A stretch of 64,000 bases of DNA from Motilimonas eburnea (lineage in GTDB: Bacteria > Pseudomonadota > Gammaproteobacteria > Enterobacterales > CBDFNC01): assembly GCF_021295345.1 (NCBI RefSeq), contig NZ_JAIMJB010000001.1, positions 62,001 through 126,000 on the forward strand, given 5' to 3'. The stretch's first letter is position 1, and each line of letters begins with the position of its first letter. Both the position numbers and the translations under genes were made by a program. Below, in pieces: positions 9,854 through 18,685 of this stretch. The notes beneath the pieces were generated by a model. The model saw nothing but the letters and a program-made list of their open reading frames with translations, searched no databases and was not told the DNA's origin.

Positions 9854-10087
9854 TAATTTTAATCCTTGTGTTTAACTAGGGTATTCCTATAGCTAAATAG
9901 GATATGCCGATTTTATTGTTAATAAAGTCAAATGCATAGAATGTGACAGCAGTATATGCCAATTTGGTACCTGCATCACCTATTAAGGATCTCCTTGGGT
10001 CCCCTGATTGTGGTCAAAAATTGCACGTGATAAAATTTACTGGATTAATTTTTGAAGTGTGCTACATCACAATTTATGAGGTCATGG

Positions 10088-10678
10088 ATGATAAATAAGC
10101 CATTTAATGTAAAGGGCTTTACCTTAATGGAGCTTCTTATTGCCGTTGCAATACTAGCCATTCTATTAAGTATTGGCGTAGGTTCCTACAGCAGTTTATT
10201 CAAAAAAAATGAGCTTAGAGGGGCGACCGAGTCACTTTATTCTCTTCTGACATACGCCAAAAGCGAATCGATCAAGTCCAATAGCCAAATTGCCGTTACC
10301 TTTAAAGAGGGGACCGATGGCGCGTGGTGTGCTGGGTTAAGAACCGTATCGGGTGCAAATAATACATGTGATTGTGATGCGCTAATCACGGCTGATAACA
10401 GCTGTAAGTTAACCTCTGATGCAGGTACAGCTAAGCGTTTAGTGGTCGTTGATGGCAGTGAGTTTGGTCAGATAGATTTAACCGTCAATAGCATGACAGA
10501 TAAAACAATAATTTTTGATAATGTACGAGGCATGCCGGTGCAAACAGGCCGTGTGCTAGGTAGTGTGCAGGTAGCAACTGACGAAGGTGACAAAGTCAAA
10601 GCGGAAGTGAATATCATGGGCAATGTGAAAACCTGTACCGTGTCTGGGTCGTCTGATTACGCATCTTGTACTCCATAG
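10088..10678 (+). CDS. GspH/FimT-family pseudopilin (FimU-like)
   Basis: Minor pseudopilin of 196 residues. The start at 10088 (MINKPFNVKGFTLMELL) is chosen over upstream ATG and TTG codons because GAGG lies about five bases before it and the leader length is then normal. The type III signal GFTLMELLIAVAILAILLSIGV is followed by a GspH-like beta domain containing a Cys-rich patch (CDCDALITADNSC). In type IV pilus systems this subunit caps or primes the pilus with PilV, PilW and PilX. It is first of four pseudopilin genes; pilW follows nine bases later. Operon membership strongly supports a pilus role. Confidence 0.85.
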   Translation: MINKPFNVKGFTLMELLIAVAILAILLSIGVGSYSSLFKKNELRGATESLYSLLTYAKSESIKSNSQIAVTFKEGTDGAWCAGLRTVSGANNTCDCDALITADNSCKLTSDAGTAKRLVVVDGSEFGQIDLTVNSMTDKTIIFDNVRGMPVQTGRVLGSVQVATDEGDKVKAEVNIMGNVKTCTVSGSSDYASCTP

Positions 10679-10686
10679 GTGTCCAT

Positions 10687-11352
10687 ATGATTAGCCGCCG
10701 TTGCCAAAACACTCGCTTGCAAAAGGGATTTAGTTTAGTCGAACTGATGATCTCTATGGTGCTGGGGTTATTGGTGGTGGCGATGATGATTTCACTTTAT
10801 ACCACGAGTGTGGTGAATAACAGTAAGATCATTAGTTTGGGCAAGCTTAATTTAGAAATGAAGAGCTTAATCGAATTAATGTCGCGCGATATTCGTCGGG
10901 CGGGATACTGGGCGGGTGCCACTTCGGCAGCATTTAGCTCAGATTTTAGCCATAATTTGTATAACAATGCATCGTCAGCCATAGCGGTTTCCCCTGATAG
11001 CACTTGTATCACATTTGCTTATGATATGGATGCAAACAACTCTGCGATTACAGCGCAAGAGTTTATTGGTTATAAACTTTATCAGGGCGGTGTCTACATT
11101 CGCTCTGGTTTTTCCCCTTGTGGGACGCAAAATAACTGGACGCGTTTAACCAACGACGCCATTTATGTAGAAAAACTCACTTTTGCGTTAACTCAGGTTA
11201 ATGCAAAAGGTGAAACCGGCACCGTACCATCAGAGGGCCTAAATACAATGATGAGTACAGTGACCATTAACCTGAAAGCGGCAATCGATTCGCAACGCGA
11301 CAAATATGTCGAGTTAGATAAAACCGTATTGGTGCGCAATCAAGGTTATTGA
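10687..11352 (+). CDS. pilW: PilW-family minor pilin
   Basis: Minor pilin of 221 residues. The start at 10687 has AGGTG about six bases upstream. The prepilin site is GFSLVELMISMVLGLLVVAMMISLY, typical of PilW. The adjoining helix (LNLEMKSLIELMSRDIRRAGYWAG) is a strong family marker, corresponding to the GspJ position. The C-terminal part is a beta domain with two cysteines (STC, PCG). It would sit in the pilus-tip complex with the FimU-, PilX- and PilV-like proteins encoded alongside. Confidence 0.88.
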   Translation: MISRRCQNTRLQKGFSLVELMISMVLGLLVVAMMISLYTTSVVNNSKIISLGKLNLEMKSLIELMSRDIRRAGYWAGATSAAFSSDFSHNLYNNASSAIAVSPDSTCITFAYDMDANNSAITAQEFIGYKLYQGGVYIRSGFSPCGTQNNWTRLTNDAIYVEKLTFALTQVNAKGETGTVPSEGLNTMMSTVTINLKAAIDSQRDKYVELDKTVLVRNQGY

Positions 11353-11574
11353 AGATTTTAACCAGTAAAGGGTTTCCGTAGAGAGACTCGGTTTTAATCA
11401 ATAAATAAATACCCATAGGGCGAGTTTTGTAAGCTGTTATGCCTTATTGCTGATTTTCAACGTAGAATTACTATGTCTCAAATCAGCCGCCTAACAGCCG
11501 TCAAATTCTCGCTGAACCTGCACCTCTGGGGTAACTTGGGTATTAAGCTCATTGAGAAGTACAACGGGAGCTGT

Positions 11575-12957
11575 ATGATCAAACCTATTTCCTCATATAA
11601 ACAAGAGGGGATGGCGACCTTAATGATCACCATCTTACTCATGCTAAGTGCCACCGCATTTAGCTTTTACACCGCCAAGAACAAGCTATTTGAAATTCGT
11701 GCATCGAGTAATGATTATCGTTACAAAGAAGCCTATGCCAATGCTGAGCTTGGTTTAGATTATGCCGGAACCTGGCTGGCCTTTGGCAAAGTGGATGTAG
11801 GTGGCAAGCAGCAGCCTGCTGCCATGTCATTTTTGAACAAAACCAGTGATGAGCCACTCAGTATGAATATTGGCTCAAGCTCCCACCCTGGTACCCAGAA
11901 ATTTATTAACTTCTTTGCTTCCAACCAAGTTGAAGTCGTCGTCAAGCAGAGCCCTAAGAACCCAAAACTGCTTAATGTGATCAGTACTGGCCGCTCCCGT
12001 GATGGTCAGGCACAAGCGACCGTCAGTCGTGAGTTTTATTTTTCGGGTAATGCCAATAATGGCGGTAACGGCATTCCGTTAGCGCCGATTACGACCAATA
12101 CACAAACGTTAATTGAAGGAGCTGTTTCATTAGCCAGTAACCCTAAAGCCTTTTCCGATCAAGAATTAAGTTATTGGAGTAGCTTTCATGCTCTGCAATT
12201 AGCCGGTAACTGGTTCAGCTACAGTAACGATGGTTTTGCTGATTTATCTAAGTTTGAAAATACCCTTGAGGCCGGTGATGCCACCCTTGAAAATGAGTTA
12301 GGTTGGTATAGTGCCGATACCCTAGCAGGATTTCCTGATGGCAAAGGGGGGGAAGAGACCTTTGCAAATAATGATATTTCATTGGCGGATCCGCGTTTCC
12401 CTGAAAGTTTAAAATCGGAATACTTAGGCGTAGAAGAGGCTGACTTTGCTAATTTACGCAATGAAGTGGCGCAGCGTGCGGCTGAGGGCGAAGAAGGCAT
12501 TATTTTTGTTGAACCCAATGAACTGGGGGTCTGTGAAGTCCCCCCTGGTGGCGAGGGCGAGAAGGTCGTGTGGATTTACGGTGATTGCCCAATCCATGTC
12601 GGTGGCATTGATGGTGCTGGCTATAACGCAGGCTTAACCACAGATGCTGTCACTTTGATCATTGATGGCAACGCGGATTTTCGCGGCGGAGCTTCAATTA
12701 ATGGTTTAGTTTATGTCGTTAATAGTAATAAAGAAACGCAAAACAGTGCGGCAATTAATGCCAAATTTGGCGGCTCCATCAGTGTGAAAGGCGCCATGAT
12801 AGTGGATGGGGTTAATCATGGTGTGGTGTTAACCTCTGGCTCTATTGTAGTGGACTACAGTGCAGAAGTGCTGCGATCTCTCTCGGGAGTGAGCAAGAAC
12901 ACAGGCAGTAGTCGTTTTGGTTGGGTGCCTGGCACCTGGCGAGATTTTAGCGAGTAA
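11575..12957 (+). CDS. PilX-type minor pilin with long C-terminal beta-rich region
   Basis: A 460-residue protein with a PilX N-terminus. The start at 11575 has CGGGAG five bases upstream. The first residues (MIKPISSYKQEGMATLMIT) give the short leader and hydrophobic helix of PilX/GspK proteins, followed by YRYKEAYANAELGLDYAGTWLA, typical of that helix. An in-frame ATG at 11473 would add 34 residues before the prepilin signal and is unlikely. The protein is more than twice the size of Pseudomonas PilX (about 190 residues). Its last 130 residues are Gly/Val-rich (AVTLIIDGNADFRGGASINGLVYVV) and look like a repetitive beta structure. Two cysteines occur near residue 320 (GVCEVP, YGDCP). Confidence 0.8.
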   Translation: MIKPISSYKQEGMATLMITILLMLSATAFSFYTAKNKLFEIRASSNDYRYKEAYANAELGLDYAGTWLAFGKVDVGGKQQPAAMSFLNKTSDEPLSMNIGSSSHPGTQKFINFFASNQVEVVVKQSPKNPKLLNVISTGRSRDGQAQATVSREFYFSGNANNGGNGIPLAPITTNTQTLIEGAVSLASNPKAFSDQELSYWSSFHALQLAGNWFSYSNDGFADLSKFENTLEAGDATLENELGWYSADTLAGFPDGKGGEETFANNDISLADPRFPESLKSEYLGVEEADFANLRNEVAQRAAEGEEGIIFVEPNELGVCEVPPGGEGEKVVWIYGDCPIHVGGIDGAGYNAGLTTDAVTLIIDGNADFRGGASINGLVYVVNSNKETQNSAAINAKFGGSISVKGAMIVDGVNHGVVLTSGSIVVDYSAEVLRSLSGVSKNTGSSRFGWVPGTWRDFSE

Positions 12958-12977
12958 ATGGACTTAGTCGTTATATC

Positions 12978-13418
12978 ATGCAACGTAAAGCGCAAGGGTT
13001 TAGCTTAGTCGAAATTCTTATCTCCGTACTGATTATTAGTGTGGCGGTAATGGCGACGGTTAAATTACAAAAGCATTTGTTTCTTAAGAGCAGTCAAGCG
13101 GAAGCCCGCTTGGTTGCCCTTGAGCTTGCGCAAGCGAAAATGGAAGACTTTAAAGACTTTCTTACCCCAGATGATTTTGCTGCCATAGCCAGTGGCCATG
13201 AAGGCCCCCAGCACTATGGCATATATACCTACGAAGTAAAATGGGAAGTGGAGGAGCTTAAATTACTTGATGGCACCACTAACCCGAAAAAAATTGATAT
13301 CTCTGTGGCTTGGCAGGGGATCAATCAGACCGCCCATGAAGTGCAGTTGAGCGGCTTTCTCAGTCCATTAAGCCAATTCTCATCCGACAATATCTTTCGC
13401 GATCTTACCGGCAACTAA
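12978..13418 (+). CDS. PilV-like minor pilin
   Basis: Minor pilin of 146 residues, the last of the four-gene pseudopilin cluster. Its prepilin signal is GFSLVEILISVLIISVAVMATVKLQ, and the helix continues as SSQAEARLVALELAQAKMEDF, as in PilV and GspI. The remaining 80 residues form a small beta domain without cysteines. It starts 20 bp after the pilX-like gene. A pilY1 tip-adhesin gene would be expected in this neighbourhood but is absent; threonine aldolase follows directly. Confidence 0.82.
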   Translation: MQRKAQGFSLVEILISVLIISVAVMATVKLQKHLFLKSSQAEARLVALELAQAKMEDFKDFLTPDDFAAIASGHEGPQHYGIYTYEVKWEVEELKLLDGTTNPKKIDISVAWQGINQTAHEVQLSGFLSPLSQFSSDNIFRDLTGN

Positions 13419-13458
13419 TTTTTCGACACTGCCTTTTCTTCCTGCTATTTAACTCGGT

Positions 13459-13464
13459 TATACT
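13459..13464 (+). promoter_or_regulatory. candidate -10 element for ltaE
   Basis: TATACT lies 32 bp before the ltaE start. The -35 region at the right distance (TTCTTC) is poor, so the call is weak. Confidence 0.3.
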
Positions 13465-13495
13465 CAGTCAACTTTCCTGATTGCTAGGCCTGCTT

Positions 13496-14506
13496 ATGAT
13501 TGATTTTAGAAGTGATACCGTGACCCAGCCATGCGCGGCAATGCGTCAAGCCATGTTTGATGCCCCCCTGGGCGATGATGTTTATCAAGATGATCCTAGT
13601 GTGAACGCACTACAAGACTACGCCGCCGAGCTATTAGGTTTTGATGATGCCCTGTTTACGCCATCGGGAACCCAAGCTAACTTATTGGCTTTAATGGCCC
13701 ATTGCGGTCGTGGCGATGAATATATATGTGGCCAGCAAGCCCATAACTATCTTTACGAAGGCGGCGGTGCAGCGGTGCTCGGCTCGGTGCAGGCACAGCC
13801 GATTGAAAACCTAAGGGATGGCAGCATGGATTTAAATAAGGTGCGAGCGGCGATCAAGGCCGATGATATCCACTTTGTTAAAACCAAGCTGATTTCTTTG
13901 GAAAATACCATCAATGGCAAGGTACTTAGCCAAGACTATATGGCGGCGATCCAAGCCCTCGCGTTTGAGCATAACCTGCGTATGCATCTTGATGGAGCGC
14001 GTGCCTTTAATGCCGCAGTGAAGCTCGATATTCCTATCTGTGAGTTAGTCCAATATTTCGACTCTGTTTCTATTTGTTTGTCAAAGGGATTAGGCGCGCC
14101 AGTTGGATCTTTGTTAATGGGCAGCCAAGACTTTATTGCTCGAGCCAGACGCTGGCGTAAAACCTGCGGTGGAGGTATGCGCCAAGCGGGTATGTTGGCA
14201 GCAGCTGGCTTGTATGCATTGCAGCATAATGTGGCTCGCTTAGCCGACGATCATGACAATGCTTTGTATCTGGCTAAGCAACTGGCAGCGATCACTGAGC
14301 TAGACGTCAAGCCTGAATTAGTGCAAACCAACATGGTATTTGTTAAATCAGAAGTGGTGAATTTTAATGAGCTGGCAGCGGCGCTGCAAAACCAAGGGAT
14401 ATTCATCTCAGGTGGCCAAGTGCTGCGTTTAGTCACGCATTTAGATGTCAACAAGGACAAGATAGATAAACTGGTGGCGGCGATTAAACGCTATATTCGA
14501 GGCTAA
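13496..14506 (+). CDS. ltaE: low-specificity L-threonine aldolase
   Basis: PLP enzyme of 336 residues that cleaves L-threonine and L-allo-threonine to glycine and acetaldehyde in the cytosol. The N-terminus (MIDFRSDTVTQPCAAMRQAM) is diagnostic of the family. The start at 13496 is preferred to an upstream TTG at 13481. Seen motifs: GDDVYQDDPSVN, the cofactor loop TPSGTQANLLALMAH, LHLDGARAFNA-type segment (MHLDGARAFNAAV), and the Schiff-base lysine in SICLSKGLGAPVGS near residue 198. Length matches E. coli LtaE (333). Its stop codon overlaps that of the convergent alkyltransferase-like gene. Confidence 0.94.
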   Translation: MIDFRSDTVTQPCAAMRQAMFDAPLGDDVYQDDPSVNALQDYAAELLGFDDALFTPSGTQANLLALMAHCGRGDEYICGQQAHNYLYEGGGAAVLGSVQAQPIENLRDGSMDLNKVRAAIKADDIHFVKTKLISLENTINGKVLSQDYMAAIQALAFEHNLRMHLDGARAFNAAVKLDIPICELVQYFDSVSICLSKGLGAPVGSLLMGSQDFIARARRWRKTCGGGMRQAGMLAAAGLYALQHNVARLADDHDNALYLAKQLAAITELDVKPELVQTNMVFVKSEVVNFNELAAALQNQGIFISGGQVLRLVTHLDVNKDKIDKLVAAIKRYIRG

Positions 14507-14850
14507 TAATCTAATTGTTGCAACAAGGTAAACAGATCGGGTTGCCAGTGATGCTTGGCTTGTATTTTGCTGCCATTAAACTCAACCTGCTCAGCTAACA
14601 GCGCTTGTTTTTGCTCAATATACATGGGGCTAGAAGCGGGGAAGGCGATTTTGAGTTGGCTAGCTATCACTCTATGCCAAGGTAAATTAAGGCGCTCTGG
14701 GGCCAGTTTTAACGCTTTACTGACAAGGCGAGCATGCCTTGGCAAGCCGGCTAAATCGGCAACTTGGCCATAGCTCGCTACCTGCCCGCTTGGGATCAAG
14801 GCCACCACTTGATAGATGCGCTGAAATTTTTGCTGTGTGGTTTGACTCAC
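14503..14850 (-). CDS. alkyltransferase-like protein (ATL, MGMT family with Trp for Cys)
   Basis: DNA-lesion recognition protein of about 115 residues in the O6-alkylguanine transferase fold. The active-site PCHR of true MGMTs is PWHRVI here, so the alkyl-accepting Cys is replaced by Trp. This is the hallmark of ATL proteins (E. coli YbaZ, yeast Atl1), which bind O6-alkylguanine without repairing it and flag it to nucleotide excision repair. The helix-turn-helix (SYGQVADLAGLPRHARLVSKAL) with its Arg finger is intact. I prefer the GTG at 14850, which overlaps the upstream MATE stop (GTGA) and gives a normal N-terminus. An ATG at 14877 would add nine residues and overlap MATE by 31 bp. Confidence 0.87.
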   Translation of the reverse strand: MSQTTQQKFQRIYQVVALIPSGQVASYGQVADLAGLPRHARLVSKALKLAPERLNLPWHRVIASQLKIAFPASSPMYIEQKQALLAEQVEFNGSKIQAKHHWQPDLFTLLQQLDY

Positions 14851-16220
14851 TGATCGGTTACCAAGTTTTTTAACCATATTTTGCGGTGTACGCGAAACAA
14901 TACCATCACCGCCTTGACGATTTCTTCACTCAAGGAGCACAAGTAAACCAGGTATAACGGCCAGCCCCAAACGGTCGCTGCGATAAAGGCAAGGGGGATA
15001 CCAATACACCACATACAAAATAGGTCAATGAATATACTGTAGTTAACATCGCCACCGCTGCGCAGTACCCCCATGATACCCACCATATTAAGTACCTTGA
15101 TACTCAATGCCAGCGCCATGATCATCAACACGCGGATTGCACTGTCTAGGGTGTCACCTTCAAAGCCACTGAAAATATTCGCAATCTGATCTTTAAATAG
15201 CAAGATGATTAAGGTCATCAGGATGGCTAATATGGGGCTAAAGATCATAAACACCCAAGACTGCTGCCAAGCTTGGTCGTATTTATCAGCGCCTAGCTCG
15301 TGGCCAAGCATGGTTGAGCACGCCACTGCAAAGCCAACAAACAAGGCAAATATACTGCCTTCAACCGAGGCCAGCATGCTCATCACCGCCAACTCATCAA
15401 CGCCAATACGGGCAAAAATAAAGCTGTAAACCAGCACGCCAAAGGCCCAAAAGCCATCGTGGATCAGTAATGGCACCGCAATCAAGGCAAAGCGTTTCAC
15501 CTCTTTGATTTTGAGTGCTTGAAGCACATCCTGTTTTGTAAACACGACCAGGCGGCGCTTATACAGCACATAAACAATCAACAGCAGCGTTTGAAATAAT
15601 CGAGACAATGTCGTCCCCCAAGCACTACCTGCCACGCCCATGGGCTCAAAGCCTAAGTGGCCGAAAATCAGTACCCAGTTTAGAAACACATTCACTATGA
15701 TAGCGAGAATACCAATGTTGGTGGGGGTTTTGGCGTCACCGACAGCACGCAATGCGGCTTCAATGGGCACCACGATGGCGGTGAGTAAGATGGTGGCGCC
15801 AGTGATGTTTAAATACACTGAACCTAGCTCAACTAGAGCGGCGGCATCACTGGCAAAGGCAATGACTTGCTCGGGGGCTAAGGTATAAAAGAGTGCAAAA
15901 GGGAATGAAATGCTAAAGGCACATATCAGGGCTAATACTAAACAGCGGCGAACCCCTGATACTTCCCCTTTACCATAATATTGTGCGGCGAGCACGCTGA
16001 CTCCGCCGGATAAACCAAAAATGATCAGTAGGTTGAAAAAAAAGACTCGGTTTCCCAGTCCAACCGCAGCCACTTCGGCTTCGCCCAGCTGACCGACCAT
16101 TAAGATGTCGACCAAGCCAAGCAGGGAAAACAAGAACGACTGTAACGAGATGGGCAAAGCCAGATGCCATAACTTCTGTAGGAAGTCCGGATTGGTTGCC
16201 GTTGCTATCTTCGCCTTCAT
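14847..16220 (-). CDS. MATE-family efflux transporter
   Basis: Inner-membrane exporter of 457 residues with about 12 membrane spans in two similar halves, as in NorM and DinF. Motifs include the opening ALPISLQSFLFSLLGLVDILMVGQLGEAEVAAVGLG and LNWVLIFGHLGFEPMGVAGSAWGTTLSR, both typical of the family. MATE proteins export cationic drugs or metabolites using Na+ or H+ gradients. Given the Nqr pump in this window a sodium gradient would be available, but the coupling ion is not visible. It is translationally coupled to the ATL gene and divergent from an AraC-type regulator. Confidence 0.92.
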   Translation of the reverse strand: MKAKIATATNPDFLQKLWHLALPISLQSFLFSLLGLVDILMVGQLGEAEVAAVGLGNRVFFFNLLIIFGLSGGVSVLAAQYYGKGEVSGVRRCLVLALICAFSISFPFALFYTLAPEQVIAFASDAAALVELGSVYLNITGATILLTAIVVPIEAALRAVGDAKTPTNIGILAIIVNVFLNWVLIFGHLGFEPMGVAGSAWGTTLSRLFQTLLLIVYVLYKRRLVVFTKQDVLQALKIKEVKRFALIAVPLLIHDGFWAFGVLVYSFIFARIGVDELAVMSMLASVEGSIFALFVGFAVACSTMLGHELGADKYDQAWQQSWVFMIFSPILAILMTLIILLFKDQIANIFSGFEGDTLDSAIRVLMIMALALSIKVLNMVGIMGVLRSGGDVNYSIFIDLFCMWCIGIPLAFIAATVWGWPLYLVYLCSLSEEIVKAVMVLFRVHRKIWLKNLVTDQ

Positions 16221-16303
16221 CTTGTTTCCTCATGGTTCAACGGGAAACCGAAAAGATTCGATCAGGTGTTGATTTATAAGACCTAAACATCATAGCCGCT
16301 TTT

Positions 16304-16316
16304 GCTAAATGTTAGC
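16304..16316. promoter_or_regulatory. candidate operator in the MATE/araC divergent region
   Basis: A 13-bp dyad GCTAA-ATG-TTAGC lies 50 bp before the AraC-type gene and about 84 bp from the MATE start. It is placed where a regulator of both could bind. No experimental family consensus is claimed. Confidence 0.3.
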
Positions 16317-16365
16317 ATAGTGTAAACTCGCATCATGTTGTTCTAAACTATCATTTGGTGATTTA

Positions 16366-17211
16366 ATGGAACTTTGGCAAGATTGTTGTGAGGCCGCAGA
16401 TGCCTGCCAAGAGGTGTTTTTTGGCCCAGAAGAAGCTATATACCTACAAGATCAAGGGATTATATTGTGTGGCACCAGTTTAGCACGAGAGCATTTTCTG
16501 GTGCGTCGTACTCGGCCAAATTTCCATGTGTTGTTGTATAGCATCAAAGGCCAAGGCAAGATGCTTACCCCAAACGCTGAGATGGTGATCGAAGCCGATA
16601 CCTTAACCTTGTTACCTGCAGGCAGCGTCAATGGCTTTCAATTAGATTCTGATGAGTGGCAAGTAGCGTGGTTGATTTTGGAAAACAACGAGCAATGGCA
16701 AGGCTTGGCAAATGGTGAGCCTAAAGTGAGTTATTGCGAACATGCTCAAGGGATATTTCATGCCATGAATATGTACTTTTCTGAGGCCAAGTTAAGCGGT
16801 GATCAATCGGGGCTCGCGGTCAATTGCCTCGATATGTTAATGCAACTGACCCACAAATCCTTATTCAAACAAGGCCAGCAAAGTGGTATTGAAATTAAGT
16901 TGCGCCATTTATTTAATCAAGTTGAACAGCAATTGCATCGACCTTGGAGTGTGGCCGAGTTGGCTGAGCAATTACATTATTCTGAGCCGCACTTTTTCCG
17001 CTTATGTTTGCAATATCTGGGCATGAGCCCCAAGCAATATTTATTGCAATTAAAAATGGCGCGGGCCAAGCACTTGTTGGTCACGCAACGTTGGGCGGTC
17101 GGACAGGTCGCGTTAGCCCTTGGCTATTCCGATGTGGCCAACTTCTCCAATCGCTTTAAAAAACATTTTGGCGAGTCCCCCAGCCAAATGCGTTTAAGCC
17201 GTCAAGTTTAG
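16366..17211 (+). CDS. AraC-family transcriptional regulator
   Basis: Regulator of 281 residues. The N-terminal part (about 20-150) is a cupin-like ligand-binding domain (FHVLLYSIKGQGKMLTP, LTLLPAGSVNGFQL). The C-terminal 100 residues form the two helix-turn-helix motifs: WSVAELAEQLHYSEPHFFRLCLQYLGMSPKQYL and VGQVALALGYSDVANFSNRFKKHFGESPSQMR. The second is the AraC signature. It is transcribed away from the MATE-ATL pair across a 145-bp gap, so control of that pair is the natural hypothesis. The ligand is unknown. Confidence 0.9.
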   Translation: MELWQDCCEAADACQEVFFGPEEAIYLQDQGIILCGTSLAREHFLVRRTRPNFHVLLYSIKGQGKMLTPNAEMVIEADTLTLLPAGSVNGFQLDSDEWQVAWLILENNEQWQGLANGEPKVSYCEHAQGIFHAMNMYFSEAKLSGDQSGLAVNCLDMLMQLTHKSLFKQGQQSGIEIKLRHLFNQVEQQLHRPWSVAELAEQLHYSEPHFFRLCLQYLGMSPKQYLLQLKMARAKHLLVTQRWAVGQVALALGYSDVANFSNRFKKHFGESPSQMRLSRQV

Positions 17212-17234
17212 TCACTCACAAAACCATAAGACAC

Positions 17235-17260
17235 AAAAAAGGCCAGCGAGGCTGGCCTAT
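17235..17260. terminator. terminator between araC-type gene and pntB
   Basis: A 7-bp GC-rich stem GGCCAGC-GAG-GCTGGCC (17241-17257) has six A on the left, which reads as a U-tract on the minus strand. It therefore terminates the pntAB transcript, and may also serve the convergent regulator gene. Confidence 0.85.
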
Positions 17261-17282
17261 TTAGCTGCTTTAATCTTACCGA

Positions 17283-18674
17283 TTATAGCGCGTGCAGTAT
17301 GTTGTCTACCGATGCTTTTGCATCGCCAAATAGCATATCTGTGTTCTCTTTAAAGAACAGTGGATTTTGTACGCCCGCATAGCCAGATGCCATTGAACGC
17401 TTAAACACGATAACATTCTTCGCTTCCCACACTTCAAGCACCGGCATACCCGCAATCGGTGAGCCTGGCTCTTTTGCTGCTGGGTTAACGGTATCGTTAG
17501 CGCCGATAACAAGTACTGTATCTGTGTCAGCAAAGTCATCGTTGATCTCGTCCATTTCGAGTACGATATCGTAAGGCACTTTGGCTTCTGCTAGTAGTAC
17601 GTTCATGTGACCCGGTAATCGACCCGCTACAGGGTGAATACCAAAGCGTACATTGATGCCTTTGTCGCGTAGTTTACGCGTAATATCGGCAACCGGATAC
17701 TGAGCTTGAGCTACCGCCATGCCGTAACCTGGAACGATGATCACGCTGCGGCTGTTACGTAGCATTTCGGCAACTTCTTCGGCTTGAACTTCGGTGTGCT
17801 CGCCTTGTTCACCATCACTGGCAACCGTGCCGCCTTCTGCGCCAAAGCCACCTAAGATAACGCTGATGAACGAGCGGTTCATCGCTTTACACATGATGTA
17901 AGATAAGATGGCACCGCTCGAGCCCACTAATGCACCTGTGATGATAAGTAGGTCGTTTGATAGCATGAAACCGGTCGCAGCAGCGGCCCAACCCGAGTAA
18001 GAGTTAAGCATAGATACCACCACTGGCATATCAGCGCCACCGATGGAAGCCACTAGGTGAACACCGAAGGCAAAAGCGATGAGCGTCATTAGCAGTAGTG
18101 CAAACATGCTGCCGTTTTCAGCGTTTACGAACAATAGCAGTAATAAGGTAGAGCTACCTAATGCCGCTACGTTCAGCCAGTTCTTCGCCGGTAGGTTTAA
18201 TGGCGCACTTTTAAATTTACCGCTTAACTTACCGTAAGCAACAATCGAACCGGTAAAGGTGACGGCACCGATAAAGATACCTAAAAATACCTCTACTAAG
18301 TGGATCATGTGCTCGGCGTGAGCATCTGGGCCTGGTACGACTTCAGGTGGCACGATAAACGAGTTGAAACCAATTAATACCGCGGCTAAACCAACGAATG
18401 AGTGCAAAATTGCAATCAATTCTGGCATTTCAGTCATTTCAACTTTTTTCGCCTTGTGCACACCAATAGCAGCACCGATTAACATGGCAAGGATGATCCA
18501 ACCTAGACCTGATACACCATCGCTAAATACGGTGGCGAAAATCGCAATCGCCATACCGATAATGCCGTAGATGTTACCGCGTTTAGCCGTTTCTTGCTTG
18601 CTTAAGCCATTAAGGCTAAGAATAAATAGGATAGCGGCTATGATATAAGCGGCTGTCATAATTCCTGCTGACAT
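17283..18674 (-). CDS. pntB: NAD(P) transhydrogenase subunit beta
   Basis: Beta subunit (463 residues; E. coli 462) of the proton-translocating transhydrogenase, which uses the proton gradient to drive NADH plus NADP+ to NAD+ plus NADPH. About nine membrane spans occupy residues 1-260. The NADP-binding domain III follows, with [21 protein letters not shown] near residues 310-330, [21 protein letters not shown], and [14 protein letters not shown]. All expected motifs are present. It follows pntA by 11 bp in one operon. Confidence 0.96.
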   Translation of the reverse strand: MSAGIMTAAYIIAAILFILSLNGLSKQETAKRGNIYGIIGMAIAIFATVFSDGVSGLGWIILAMLIGAAIGVHKAKKVEMTEMPELIAILHSFVGLAAVLIGFNSFIVPPEVVPGPDAHAEHMIHLVEVFLGIFIGAVTFTGSIVAYGKLSGKFKSAPLNLPAKNWLNVAALGSSTLLLLLFVNAENGSMFALLLMTLIAFAFGVHLVASIGGADMPVVVSMLNSYSGWAAAATGFMLSNDLLIITGALVGSSGAILSYIMCKAMNRSFISVILGGFGAEGGTVASDGEQGEHTEVQAEEVAEMLRNSRSVIIVPGYGMAVAQAQYPVADITRKLRDKGINVRFGIHPVAGRLPGHMNVLLAEAKVPYDIVLEMDEINDDFADTDTVLVIGANDTVNPAAKEPGSPIAGMPVLEVWEAKNVIVFKRSMASGYAGVQNPLFFKENTDMLFGDAKASVDNILHAL

Positions 18675-18685
18675 TGAATATCCCC

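Noticed and set aside
9949-9963. Possible sigma-54 promoter (TTGGCATATACTGCT on the minus strand) for the pilin gene
   Set aside because: The spacing between GG and GC is eight bases, not the required ten.
11473-11574. Upstream ATG that would extend the PilX-like protein by 34 residues
   Set aside because: It would put a long leader before the prepilin signal, and the ATG at 11575 has a better Shine-Dalgarno.
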